Notes under the pieces: model-generated
What the model was told of the DNA's origin: nothing
What the model saw: the letters and a program-made list of their open reading frames with translations, nothing else
The model's database searches: none
Translations under genes and position numbers: made by a program
Shown: in pieces, positions 55,760 to 63,869 of the stretch
Position numbering within the stretch: the stretch's first letter is position 1
How the letters are laid out: each line of letters opens with the position of its first letter
From: Granulicella sp. WH15
Lineage (GTDB): Bacteria; Acidobacteriota; Terriglobia; Terriglobales; Acidobacteriaceae
Assembly: GCF_009914315.1 (NCBI RefSeq)
Contig: NZ_CP042596.1
Span: forward strand, 2,356,001 to 2,420,000
Length of the DNA: 64,000 bases
Direction: 5' to 3'

Positions 55760-56752
55760 ATGCGACCAAGCTTTTCATCGGTTGCAATAAGAGCGGGCCA
55801 AATGGATACCTTTGGGGCAGAAACGAATCAGGACCGTGATATATCCGATGGCGATCATTCACTAGAAAGAGTAGTGATTGATCGAGTGGCTGGGATCTCC
55901 TCTCAGCAGGCCGAAGACTGCTTGGCAGCAGAAGAGCCGCTCGAGATTCAGCTTGACTACGGCCCTTCCGGCGCGAGAGCTTTGAAATCAATATCCGTGA
56001 CAATGCGGACTCCCGGAAATGATTTTGAACTTGCTGTTGGTTTCCTGATGACCGAAGGAGTCGTTCAAGACGTGAACGACATCCGACGCATCTCCTATCC
56101 GCACAGGGGAGATGTTTCCGATTCTGTTGAGAGCGCTGACAGGAAAACCGCCCTTCCCTATCGTTCCAGGAACAATGTTGTCTTGATTGAATTGGAAACC
56201 GATGTGACAGTACCTCTTGCAACGCTTGAACGCAATTTCTACACGACCTCTAGTTGCGGCATTTGCGGCAAAGCGTCCCTATTGGCCTTGCAGACGGTAT
56301 GTCCGCCGCGCAGGGAAAACACGACCACAATTCAGGTAGAGACGGTTTATACGCTGCCCAGTTCCCTGCGGAATGCCCAACGTGTCTTTGATCGAACTGG
56401 AGGTCTACACGGCGCCGGACTCTTCAGCCCTGAAGGGAAACTTCTTGGGCTGCGCGAGGACGTGGGAAGGCACAACGCCGTAGACAAGCTGCTTGGATCA
56501 GAGTTTTTGGCGGATCGCACTCCTCTTCGGCATAGGGTTCTCCTGCTCTCAGGTCGCGCCAGTTTCGAGTTATTGCAGAAAGCGCTGATGAGCGGGGTAT
56601 CCATCGTGGCGGCTGTCGGTGCGCCTTCAAACTTAGCAGTGCAGGTGGCCAGGGAGTTCGACATCACTCTTATCGGATTTTTGCGTCAGGATCACTTCAA
56701 TATCTATAACGGAGCAGCACGCGTCTTAGGACGCAGTACGGGGAATGGGTGA
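55760..56752 (+). CDS. fdhD: FdhD, sulfurtransferase for formate dehydrogenase
   Basis: A 330-residue FdhD. It transfers sulfur from a cysteine desulfurase to the molybdenum cofactor, which formate dehydrogenase needs for activity. The sulfur-carrying Cys pair is visible as SSCGICGK (C166, C169). Other blocks: PLEIQLDYG, MRTPGNDFELAVGFLMTEG, DRTGGLHGAGLF, GREDVGRHNAVDKLLG (with L before R) and LSGRASFELLQKA. The N-terminal 35 residues are a poorly conserved extension. Confidence 0.95.
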   Translation: MRPSFSSVAIRAGQMDTFGAETNQDRDISDGDHSLERVVIDRVAGISSQQAEDCLAAEEPLEIQLDYGPSGARALKSISVTMRTPGNDFELAVGFLMTEGVVQDVNDIRRISYPHRGDVSDSVESADRKTALPYRSRNNVVLIELETDVTVPLATLERNFYTTSSCGICGKASLLALQTVCPPRRENTTTIQVETVYTLPSSLRNAQRVFDRTGGLHGAGLFSPEGKLLGLREDVGRHNAVDKLLGSEFLADRTPLRHRVLLLSGRASFELLQKALMSGVSIVAAVGAPSNLAVQVAREFDITLIGFLRQDHFNIYNGAARVLGRSTGNG

Positions 56753-56757
56753 GTTTT

Positions 56758-57141
56758 ATGAAACTAAGAATCAAGGGTAATTCTTTGCGCTTCCGAGTTT
56801 CTCGTTCAGAGCTAGGTCGGTTCCTCGCGGGTGAGGTGATCCGGGAGACCTCCCGATTTGCACCTGAACCAGAAGCGACACTAACTTACCAGTTGTCCTC
56901 TGTTGAGCAAGGTCCTGCTGTGCAGGTCCAGTACACGACTCGGACGATTGCTGTCATCCTCTCACGACAGCAGGCTCTCGACTGGTCCTCGGAGAACGAG
57001 GTCGGAGTCTATACGACGCTTGACATCGGCTCCGCCGGAACACTTGAGGTGGTTGTCGAGAAGGACTTCGCGTGTCTGGATCGCAGCGAGGCCGACAACA
57101 CCGACACGTTTGCGAATCCTCTCGATGGAGCTACGTGCTGA
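56758..57141 (+). CDS. DUF7009-like small protein
   Basis: A 127-residue soluble protein starting MKLRIKGNSLRFRVSRSELGRF, a pattern seen in a family of unknown function often next to fdhD. GTG 56749, overlapping the fdhD stop, is an alternative start. Three Cys near the end (FACLD, GATC) might matter for metal or cofactor handling, but this is guesswork. Confidence 0.65.
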   Translation: MKLRIKGNSLRFRVSRSELGRFLAGEVIRETSRFAPEPEATLTYQLSSVEQGPAVQVQYTTRTIAVILSRQQALDWSSENEVGVYTTLDIGSAGTLEVVVEKDFACLDRSEADNTDTFANPLDGATC

Positions 57142-57638
57142 CTGTGCGTTTGGCGATCCGCTGACTGGGGCTGGTTTGCTTCGTCTCCATCCGAGTGAGC
57201 TAAACCTGCAGGACTCCAGATTAGGTCCGAGTCAACGCATGATCCTTCGTCGTTGTGAAAGTGTACCGCCCGATCTGGTACTTGATGCAGCGGAATGGTT
57301 CTGTAACCACCGCTCGGCTGGCCTCGACTATACAAAAGTATACTTGCCCCTCTCACTCCAGGTCTTTAGCATCTGCGTAGCGGTCCGGTCTCGCCAGAAG
57401 GTTGGTCGATCTGCTTCCCAAGCAAGTGAGAACTTCAAATAGCCACCGTGTACAAACTGAGGCCAGACGAGGTCTTGGGATATGCCCGCAGTATGTATCT
57501 GTCATCTCCTGGAGTTTAAGCCGAGGCTAGAATAAGCTCCGGATGCGAGTTTCGATCCGATCTGTCACCATTTGAAGCGACCCACGGGCGCCCATGAAAA
57601 AGATCGGAGACTTGCGCGATTGTCGACCGAGGTGAAAA
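57142..57638. other. Intergenic region, nothing recognised
   Basis: About 500 bp between the formate dehydrogenase cluster and the marC-like gene. An overlapping plus-strand frame to 57442 has no family features. No hairpin or promoter motif stood out. Confidence 0.35.
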
Positions 57639-58328
57639 TTGAACGACCTTTTTAAGCACTTTTTTATAGGCTTCAGCGCCTTAATGCCTCTAGTCAATCC
57701 GCCGGGGTCAGCTCTTGAGTTTTTGGGTATTGTCGGTTATCAGTCCGACGAATCGTACAAAAGCCTGGCGCGAAAGATCGCGATCAGCACGGTCTGCTTC
57801 TTCGTTGTGGGTGGGCTTCTGGGCTCCTATATTTTGGAATTCTTTGGCATCTCTCTTGAGATTCTTCAGGTCGGCGGAGGGATTGTCGTCGCGGCCATGG
57901 GATGGTCGCTGCTCAACCAGCAAGGAAGCACAAAGGTAGAACAGAGCGACGACTTAAAAATAACCTCATCTCAAAAGAAAAATATCTCGTGGGAGTCTGG
58001 GGTCTTCTATCCGCTAACCTTCCCCGTGACGGCGGGCCCTGGGGGGCTGGCTGTCATGTTGACATTAAGCGCACAAGCAAGAGGCGGTTCGATCAGCGAC
58101 AGGCTTCTTGCATATGCAGGATTGATGCTTGCGGTAGTTATCCTTGGCATACTTGTCTATGTCTGCTATGCATATGCCCCCAAGATCGCCAAAAGAATCT
58201 CACCGTCTACCGTGCGTGGAATTCTAAGGATCATCGCCTTTATTCTGCTTTGCATTGGTGTACAAATCGCCTGGAATGGTCTCCAGCATCTCTTGATTGG
58301 AGTGCTAACGAGTGTCGCTCATCGGTAA
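57639..58328 (+). CDS. MarC family membrane protein
   Basis: A 229-residue protein with six predicted helices. The family opening FIGFSALMPLVNPPGSALEF and the central PLTFPVTAGPGGLAVMLTLSA are clear MarC features. MarC proteins are of unsettled function; the name's antibiotic-resistance link has not held up. The start is TTG 57639 behind AGGTG. Confidence 0.9.
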   Translation: MNDLFKHFFIGFSALMPLVNPPGSALEFLGIVGYQSDESYKSLARKIAISTVCFFVVGGLLGSYILEFFGISLEILQVGGGIVVAAMGWSLLNQQGSTKVEQSDDLKITSSQKKNISWESGVFYPLTFPVTAGPGGLAVMLTLSAQARGGSISDRLLAYAGLMLAVVILGILVYVCYAYAPKIAKRISPSTVRGILRIIAFILLCIGVQIAWNGLQHLLIGVLTSVAHR

Positions 58329-58923
58329 GTCAAGAGAGAGATTGGGACACTCAACAGAACAGCCCGATTTAGATGGATTTGTGCTCGTGCTCCGGCTTTC
58401 AGCGTCTCCAGACCCAATGGTTTGCGTTCAGAATTAGCCTCTTCGATTCCGCAAACACAACCTTAGGCTCCTTTCATCCCTGAGGAGAGGAGCCTAAAGT
58501 TGCACCCCGCCATTGATCAGCCTTTCGGCTAATCAGAATTGGCGCAGGTCTTGTGCTTACAGAGGCAGGCAATCTCTACCTCCCGCTTCCTGCAGTACCC
58601 CAACGAAAGGTAGACATGCGAGCCAGGTCCAATCTATTGGCCTATCGATAGCCTCCGGCCCGAATTGGGAATCGATCTGAATAAGCTGATTTCACCTCTT
58701 CCTCTTGGAATATGCGCCAGAGAGGACTGCCTCGAACGTCAGTTCCAAGAATTAGCAATGTCACCTATCCGGTGCGAGTTCAGCCCATGTCGAAATCTCG
58801 ACTATGTCCGATGGTGAACCCACAAAATTCAAATAATCGGTATCGTTTAACTGGAAGCTTGGATATATCGAGTCATGACGCTGATTATTCTTGTTTCTGC
58901 ATGTTTCAACCTTTCAGAACCGC
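58329..58923. other. Convergent intergenic region with one terminator
   Basis: 595 bp without a supported gene, lying between the convergent marC-like and ECF sigma genes. The only structure seen is the hairpin at 58463-58497. Confidence 0.4.
58463..58497. terminator. Terminator hairpin
   Basis: TTAGGCTCCT (58463-58472) and AGGAGCCTAA (58488-58497) form a perfect 10-bp stem with a 15-nt loop between convergent genes. Confidence 0.65.
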
Positions 58924-59547
58924 TCACCGCTCGGCAAATTGTGTTTTCAGCAGTCTTCGAAGCTCTGCACGAGCTCGCACCAACCGGGATTTCACAGCTG
59001 CCACCGAGATGTTGAGGGCTAGAGAAACGTCACGGGCTGATCCGCCCGTCTGTTGAAGTTCAATGACGGAGCGGAGATGCGCGGGTAGGCGGCTGATCGC
59101 CTTGTGCAAGCTGGTGGCCCGTTCGTTATGAATATAGAACTCATATGGTCCCATCGTCTTGTCGGCAGGATCGAACATGATCCACGTATCCGTGTCGCCT
59201 CCTCCTATGTAGATCGACACTTCGGGATTTCTACGGCGCCGTCTGAGTACTGTAAGTGCGGAGTTGATCCCGATACGGGTGATCCAGCTCGAGAAAGTGG
59301 CTCGCTCATCGAAGCTGTTCAGTGCCCTGTATGCCCGGAAAAAGCAATCCTGGAGTGCATCCTCTGCGTCTGGCGGGCTTTTCACTATGCGATAAATTGC
59401 ACGGTAAATCATAGGAGAACAGCGATCACAGAGTTCAACGAACGCGCGCTTATCTCCCGCCTTCGCCGCAGCCATGAGGATTTCGTATCCCGTGTCCGGG
59501 ATCGAGTTGCTGCAGTCGATATTGGGCTCGCTGACGGTAACTTCCAC
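58924..59547 (-). CDS. ECF-type RNA polymerase sigma factor
   Basis: A 207-residue group IV sigma factor. Region 2: FVELCDRCSPMIYRAIYRI, AEDALQDCFFRAYRAL and FSSWITRIGINSALTVLRRRRR. Region 4: ISRLPAHLRSVIELQQTGGSARDVSLALNISVAAVKSRLVRARAELRR. The linker carries YIGGGDTDTWI. GTG 59547 is the start, with AGGGGG upstream. No anti-sigma gene adjoins it. Its promoter carries box copy 5, so its own level is probably set by the regulator of that regulon rather than by autoregulation. Confidence 0.92.
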   Translation of the reverse strand: MEVTVSEPNIDCSNSIPDTGYEILMAAAKAGDKRAFVELCDRCSPMIYRAIYRIVKSPPDAEDALQDCFFRAYRALNSFDERATFSSWITRIGINSALTVLRRRRRNPEVSIYIGGGDTDTWIMFDPADKTMGPYEFYIHNERATSLHKAISRLPAHLRSVIELQQTGGSARDVSLALNISVAAVKSRLVRARAELRRLLKTQFAER

Positions 59548-59654
59548 ATGCTCCCCCTAAACATCTGAGAATATCCTTGCAATTAGCCCTTGCGGCTTTG
59601 CGCTGGCATCTACGGAGAGAGCCATTCCGCATGGGCATCGCTCTTGATGCTTTC

Positions 59655-59701
59655 AAAATAACTACGGCGTAAAGTGGGCGCAATTATCACTTTGTATAGG
59701 T
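59655..59701 (-). promoter_or_regulatory. Promoter with 21-bp activator box, copy 5 (ECF sigma)
   Basis: Minus strand: an exact consensus box (59701 to 59681), then -35-like TTGCGC (59683-59678) and, after 17 bp, -10-like TATTTT (59660-59655). Predicted start near 59648 gives a leader of about 100 nt. With copy 1 it shares five further bases (CGCCC) after the box. Confidence 0.72.
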
Positions 59702-59716
59702 AGGGATTGGAAGAGA

Positions 59717-60070
59717 CTAGCCAAGATGGTGGCTAGAGCTGAGATCGAGGCGTCTACCTGGCTCAGTAAAAGTCATGCGACGCAGTTTCAACTGTGAAAG
59801 GCCCAATCCCTCAACTTGCTTCACTTTGACCGAGATCGTACGGTCCAGATTCTGTAACTCGCCCTCGATAAACAGAAGCGTTCCATAAGTAATCACAGCA
59901 CAATGGTGGCTCATAGAAGTCCGGAGTGAAAATCGCGTTCGCGGTCCCGCTTTTGTCTTCGAGCATCATAAAAACGAAGCCTTTGGCTGTTCAGGGGCGC
60001 TGTCGATCCTGTGACGCAAAATATCGGAAGAACATCGCCGTGCCAGCTATCTCAATCGTCGATTCACTCA
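59717..60070 (-). pseudogene. Remnant of DnaE2 (error-prone polymerase) C-terminus
   Basis: Two minus-strand frames give the OB-fold end of a DnaE2-type polymerase: TAKGFVFMMLEDKSGTANAIF, then after a frameshift near 59910 ITYGTLLFIEGELQNLDRTISVKV. A TGA stands where the family has Gly (RP-stop-TAKG). The polymerase body is absent. The gene is thus truncated, nonsense-mutated and frameshifted. Confidence 0.6.
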
Positions 60071-60166
60071 AAGGCTTTCCCTACTCCTGCGTCAGAAGCT
60101 GTGAAAGCTGAAAGACCTGGGATTCAATAATCTCCGCTATTCTGTTCAATGCCTGTTACCGTTCGC

Positions 60167-60346
60167 TCAGCGGCCTGCGACTCCAGACGGGAAAGGCGGA
60201 TTCGGCGCGGCGACAGCATCGTGGAGTTGTTTCACAGACGTGCGCGGGCAAGATGCAAACACTAGCCCAGTAGCAGGGTTGACGACATCCATTGACTGAT
60301 CTTCATCGACCAGTCGCCCATCGATGAGAAGCCTTAAGCTAGACAT
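60167..60346 (-). pseudogene. Truncated aldehyde dehydrogenase N-terminus
   Basis: A 59-codon frame, MSSLRLLIDGRLVDEDQSMD followed by VVNPATGLVFASCPR, is the start of an aldehyde dehydrogenase of another subgroup than the intact one at 60860. It ends soon after PFPSGVAGR, where the rest should continue. Its ATG overlaps the preceding CMD gene's stop, so a full gene probably once followed in this operon. Confidence 0.6.
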
Positions 60347-60770
60347 TCGTTTCTTTCTCGCCTTTGGTTGAGGCGGCTTCGCTGACAACGACAAGCCCAA
60401 GCCTCTGCAACACTTCCGTTGCTGCACGTAGAGCGCTCCAGGCCGCCGGAAAGCCGGCATAGGCTGCGGACTGGAGAATTGCTTCTTCAATCTCACGAGC
60501 GCTCAGGCCATTGGTGACACCAATTTCGACATGGTTCCTTAGCTCGTCGGTTTGACGGAGGCCGATGAGGATACCGATGGTTACGAGGCTGCGCTGCTTC
60601 CGGTCAAGCCCTTCGCGGCCCCATACGCTGCTAAATACGTAATCCGTGGCATGTTGGATCAAGGCAGCGCCAAAGCTATCGCTCTCCATGCGTGCTTCCA
60701 TCTCAGCCGCCCGCTCGGCTCCACGAAGCTCCGAGAATATCCGCAATCCATCTTGCTGTTTTTCCGTCAT
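60339..60770 (-). CDS. Carboxymuconolactone decarboxylase family protein
   Basis: A 143-residue all-helical CMD-family protein (FSSVWGREGLDRKQRSLVTIGILIGL, ELRNHVEIGVTNGLSAREIEEAILQSAAYAGFPAA). It has the pcaC-like pattern and lacks the CxxC of the AhpD peroxidase branch. Likely a lactone decarboxylase or an unassigned member acting with the neighbouring dehydrogenases. A strong terminator hairpin separates it from the aldehyde dehydrogenase upstream. Confidence 0.88.
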   Translation of the reverse strand: MTEKQQDGLRIFSELRGAERAAEMEARMESDSFGAALIQHATDYVFSSVWGREGLDRKQRSLVTIGILIGLRQTDELRNHVEIGVTNGLSAREIEEAILQSAAYAGFPAAWSALRAATEVLQRLGLVVVSEAASTKGEKETNV

Positions 60771-60796
60771 GGTGTGCCTTTCATGGATGGCCTATC

Positions 60797-60845
60797 GAGC
60801 GGAGCATAGTACGGCGACGGTTACGTGCCGTACTACGCTCCGCTC
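60797..60845 (-). terminator. Strong terminator hairpin
   Basis: GAGCGGAGCATAGTACGGC pairs with GCCGTACTACGCTCCGCTC, 19 bp with one mismatch and an 11-nt loop. It lies after the aldehyde dehydrogenase stop and before the CMD gene. Confidence 0.75.
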
Positions 60846-60859
60846 TTATAGAAGTCTAC

Positions 60860-62287
60860 CTATCCCAAGACATCACCAAGCAGCGCCTTTGGCTCGACAT
60901 ATGCCTCGAAGCCAAACACTCCATACTCCCGTCCAATCCCCGACTGCTTGAAGCCGCCAAAAGGCGCTAAAGCATCGTGCCCAAGAAAATTGATGAGCAC
61001 TCGTCCAGCTTCGATTTGTGATGCAACCCGATTTGCCCGTACGAGGTCTGTTCCGCTGACAAAGGCATGAAGGCCGTAGATCGTGTCATTCGCAATGGAA
61101 ATCGCCTCTTCGTCGGTCTTGTAGGTGATCATGGAGATAACCGGCCCAAAGATCTCTTCCTGCGCGATCGTCATATCGTTGGTCACGTTGACGAAGACGG
61201 TGGGCTTCACAAAATTGCCGCCCTCCAAACCTTCCGGATGGCCAGGTCCCCCGATCAACACCTCTGCTCCGCCATCTATGCCGAGTTGGATGTAGTGCTG
61301 GACCCTCTCATATTGTTTTTTGCTCACCATCGGCCCGACGCTCGTGCCTTCCATGTGGGGAGGCCCGACCTTCACCTGCGCGACCGTTTCCTTGACCAGA
61401 GCCTTGATCTCCTCCGCACGGCTCTCCGGCACCAGCAGTCGCGTTCCGGCGATACAAGCCTGCCCGCTGTTTGCGAAGCCGGCAGCGACCGCCAAAGGAA
61501 CGGCTCTGCTCAAATCGGCATCGTCCAAAATGATGTTGGGCGACTTTCCACCAAGCTCAAGAGTGACTCGCTTCATGGTGTCTACAGCCCCGCGCGCGAT
61601 GATCTTGCCGACAACCGTCGAGCCCGTAAAGGAAATCTTGGAGATGTGAGGATTGCGAGTAATCTCTGCGCCGACCACGTCGCCTAAACCCGTGACAATG
61701 TTGAAGACACCAGGCGGCAATCCAGCCTTGTCCAGGCATTCGGTCAATAGCTGCACTTGGATACCGCTCATTTCGCTAGGCTTGATGACAGATGTGCAGC
61801 CTGTAGCGATCGCCATGGCAAGCTTGTTGCACACGAAACCGTAGGTAGAGTTCCAGGGCGTGATGATGCCAACAACTCCTACAGGCTCCAGCAGAACACG
61901 AGACTTGCCGACGCTGCGAACAAACTCGAACCCCTGCAGAGCCTCCTTCGCCGCGAGAAAGTTATTGGCGGCATCGAGAGTTGATCCTTTGGCGCGAGCT
62001 CTCGGGGCACCGTACTCTTCCATGACAGCGTCGATCAGCTCATCCGCGCGCTCCATCACGGCATCATGTAACTTTTGGAGGTAGTCACTGCGCTGCTGCT
62101 TGGTAGTCTTCGAAAACGACTTCAAAGCAGCCTTCGCAGCTGCAATCGCGTCTTGTGTGTCCTTCTCGTCGGCGAGAGTCAAGCGACCGATTACGGCATT
62201 GGTGGATGGGTTGATCAGATCGTATTGAGCCGTTCCGTGTGACGGTACGAACTTGCCATTGATGTAGTGGTTTGTTATCAACTTCAT
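60860..62287 (-). CDS. NAD(P)-dependent aldehyde dehydrogenase
   Basis: A 475-residue aldehyde dehydrogenase of family length. Oxidises an aldehyde to the acid. Catalytic residues: E244 in VTLELGGKSP and C278 in FANSGQACIAGTRL. Cofactor region: ITPWNSTYGF and SFTGSTVVGK. C-terminal motif PFGGFKQSGIGREYG is standard. Its ATG overlaps the end of the SDR gene by four bases, so the two are translationally coupled. The substrate is not evident. Confidence 0.94.
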   Translation of the reverse strand: MKLITNHYINGKFVPSHGTAQYDLINPSTNAVIGRLTLADEKDTQDAIAAAKAALKSFSKTTKQQRSDYLQKLHDAVMERADELIDAVMEEYGAPRARAKGSTLDAANNFLAAKEALQGFEFVRSVGKSRVLLEPVGVVGIITPWNSTYGFVCNKLAMAIATGCTSVIKPSEMSGIQVQLLTECLDKAGLPPGVFNIVTGLGDVVGAEITRNPHISKISFTGSTVVGKIIARGAVDTMKRVTLELGGKSPNIILDDADLSRAVPLAVAAGFANSGQACIAGTRLLVPESRAEEIKALVKETVAQVKVGPPHMEGTSVGPMVSKKQYERVQHYIQLGIDGGAEVLIGGPGHPEGLEGGNFVKPTVFVNVTNDMTIAQEEIFGPVISMITYKTDEEAISIANDTIYGLHAFVSGTDLVRANRVASQIEAGRVLINFLGHDALAPFGGFKQSGIGREYGVFGFEAYVEPKALLGDVLG

Positions 62288-63168
62288 TTTGTTTTGTCTC
62301 CAAGGGCTAAGAATGTGTGAGACTCATCCGAGCTTCCATCTATCTCGGTAGCTTCGATGAGGCTCGACCATTGGTCGAGCTCTGTAAGGCTCGTCATGTA
62401 GCCTTCTTTCACGAACTGCTTGGCAAAGACTCCAAGAGGAAGGCGTAAAGGCGGCTCTTCCATGCGAGAGATCTCGAAGAGTACCTTCGCGGCTTTCGCC
62501 GGATCGCCGGGTTCGGTCCCGGTGTACGTCTTGATCCACTCCTTGAAGGCTCCGACCACCGGCTCATAGCTTTCCATCGGGGTGGCGAAACTCATCGATG
62601 CGCCTGCCCAGTCCGTGCGAAACCCGCCCGGTTCCACTATTGTCATCTTGATCCCTAGCGGTGCGATCTCCTGTGCCAGCACTTCGCTGAGACCCTCTAC
62701 GGCAAACTTGGAGGCTGCATAGCCTGAAAGGCCCGCGGAACCGCGTCGTCCTCCGATAGAGGAGATCTGAATGATATGTCCCGAGCGTTGACTGCGGAAC
62801 GTTGGAAGAACGGCCCGGCACATATTGACCACTCCGCCAAAGTTTGTCGTCATTTGGCCGCCGAATTCGTCTGGGGACATCTCCTCGAAGGCGCCAATCA
62901 GACCATAACCGGCATTGTTGACCAGCACATCCAGCCTTCCATAGCGCTTGATCGCTTGCCCGACAGCGGCTTGCGCCTGCTCGGGATTCGTCACGTCAAG
63001 CGCAACCAGGAGCAATCTATCAGCATATTTTTCAGTGAGACTTTGCAATTCGGCGACTTTACGTGCGGTGGCAACAACAACATCGCCCCGTTCAAGGATG
63101 CCTTCCACAATAGCTCTTCCAAGTCCGCGCGAACTTCCTGTGACAAGCCAAACGAGTCGTTCCGTCAT
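62284..63168 (-). CDS. Short-chain dehydrogenase/reductase
   Basis: A 294-residue classical SDR. Cofactor motif TGSSRGLGRAI (10-20), LDVTNPEQ, NNAG (84-87), catalytic S136 or S137, Y150 and K154 (GYAASK). Could make the aldehyde used by the coupled dehydrogenase, or a ketone. It is divergent from a TetR gene, with a perfect inverted repeat next to that gene's start, so repression by that TetR is likely. Confidence 0.92.
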   Translation of the reverse strand: MTERLVWLVTGSSRGLGRAIVEGILERGDVVVATARKVAELQSLTEKYADRLLLVALDVTNPEQAQAAVGQAIKRYGRLDVLVNNAGYGLIGAFEEMSPDEFGGQMTTNFGGVVNMCRAVLPTFRSQRSGHIIQISSIGGRRGSAGLSGYAASKFAVEGLSEVLAQEIAPLGIKMTIVEPGGFRTDWAGASMSFATPMESYEPVVGAFKEWIKTYTGTEPGDPAKAAKVLFEISRMEEPPLRLPLGVFAKQFVKEGYMTSLTELDQWSSLIEATEIDGSSDESHTFLALGDKTK

Positions 63169-63222
63169 ATGGATCCCCCTCTTCCATTCTCAAGGGTGAT
63201 CCCATTGAAGAACTACGTCAAA

Positions 63223-63240
63223 TAGTGCAAAATTGCACTA
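63223..63240. promoter_or_regulatory. TetR operator overlapping the TetR gene start
   Basis: TAGTGCAA-AA-TTGCACTA, a perfect 8-2-8 inverted repeat. Its last base is the A of ATG 63240. It lies in the 71-bp divergent region between the SDR and TetR genes and is well placed to control both. Confidence 0.7.
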
Positions 63241-63869
63241 TGGCAACCAAGAAAGATGGACTACGAGAGCGAAAGAAGCTCGCTCTGCGGCACCTCCTCA
63301 CCAACACGACGATCGATCTCTTTCTGGAACATGGATTCCAGGGAACAAGTGTCGACCGAATCTCGGAGGTGGCCGGAGTTTCGCGCCGCACCTTCTTTTA
63401 CTACTTCCCGGCGAAGCAGGATGTCGTGACCGCGTGGTATGCGCAACAGGGAGAATATCTTGCGGCAGCTTTCAATCGGCGACCACACGGTGAGACTCCA
63501 TGGGAATCGCTGACCGCAGCCTTCCTCGAAATGCACAAACATTACGGTGGCAACGAGGAGCGCACGCGAAGACTTCGCCAACTCATTCACCTTGAACCGG
63601 CTCTGCTGGCCAAAAAATACGATTTTTACCTCAGTGCGGCAGAGATGCTGGTACCGGCGGTGAAGACAAGAGTGCGCGCACCGAACAAGCAGAACCTGCT
63701 CATCCACGTCATCGTCCAGGCAGCAATCGCCGCCTATAACGCCGCGTATGGAGAGTGGATAATCCGTCCGCGCTCACGGTTTGAATCCATAGCCTTGAGT
63801 TCGTTCAAGCTTGCTCGCCCGGTATCGGCAGGAGATCTTGACCTGATCCACGAGAATTCCTGTCCGTAG
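63240..63869 (+). CDS. TetR-family transcriptional regulator
   Basis: A 209-residue TetR protein. HTH: TSVDRISEVAGVSRRTFFYYFPAKQD (about 36-61), with the FFYYFPAK turn of the SDR-linked actinobacterial-like subgroup. ATG 63240 is chosen; GTG 63225 is in frame but lies inside the inverted repeat. No clear ribosome binding site is visible. It probably represses itself and the divergent SDR-aldehyde dehydrogenase pair. Confidence 0.9.
   Translation: MATKKDGLRERKKLALRHLLTNTTIDLFLEHGFQGTSVDRISEVAGVSRRTFFYYFPAKQDVVTAWYAQQGEYLAAAFNRRPHGETPWESLTAAFLEMHKHYGGNEERTRRLRQLIHLEPALLAKKYDFYLSAAEMLVPAVKTRVRAPNKQNLLIHVIVQAAIAAYNAAYGEWIIRPRSRFESIALSSFKLARPVSAGDLDLIHENSCP

Noticed and set aside
56903-57442. 179-codon plus-strand frame overlapping the DUF7009-like gene
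   Set aside because: Its first part is a shifted frame of the real gene, and the rest has no protein-family features.
5127-59701. Reading the five-copy box as a mobile repeat (REP or MITE-like)
   Set aside because: Identity stops at the box edges in most pairs, there are no terminal inverted repeats, and every copy has the same orientation and promoter spacing relative to its gene.
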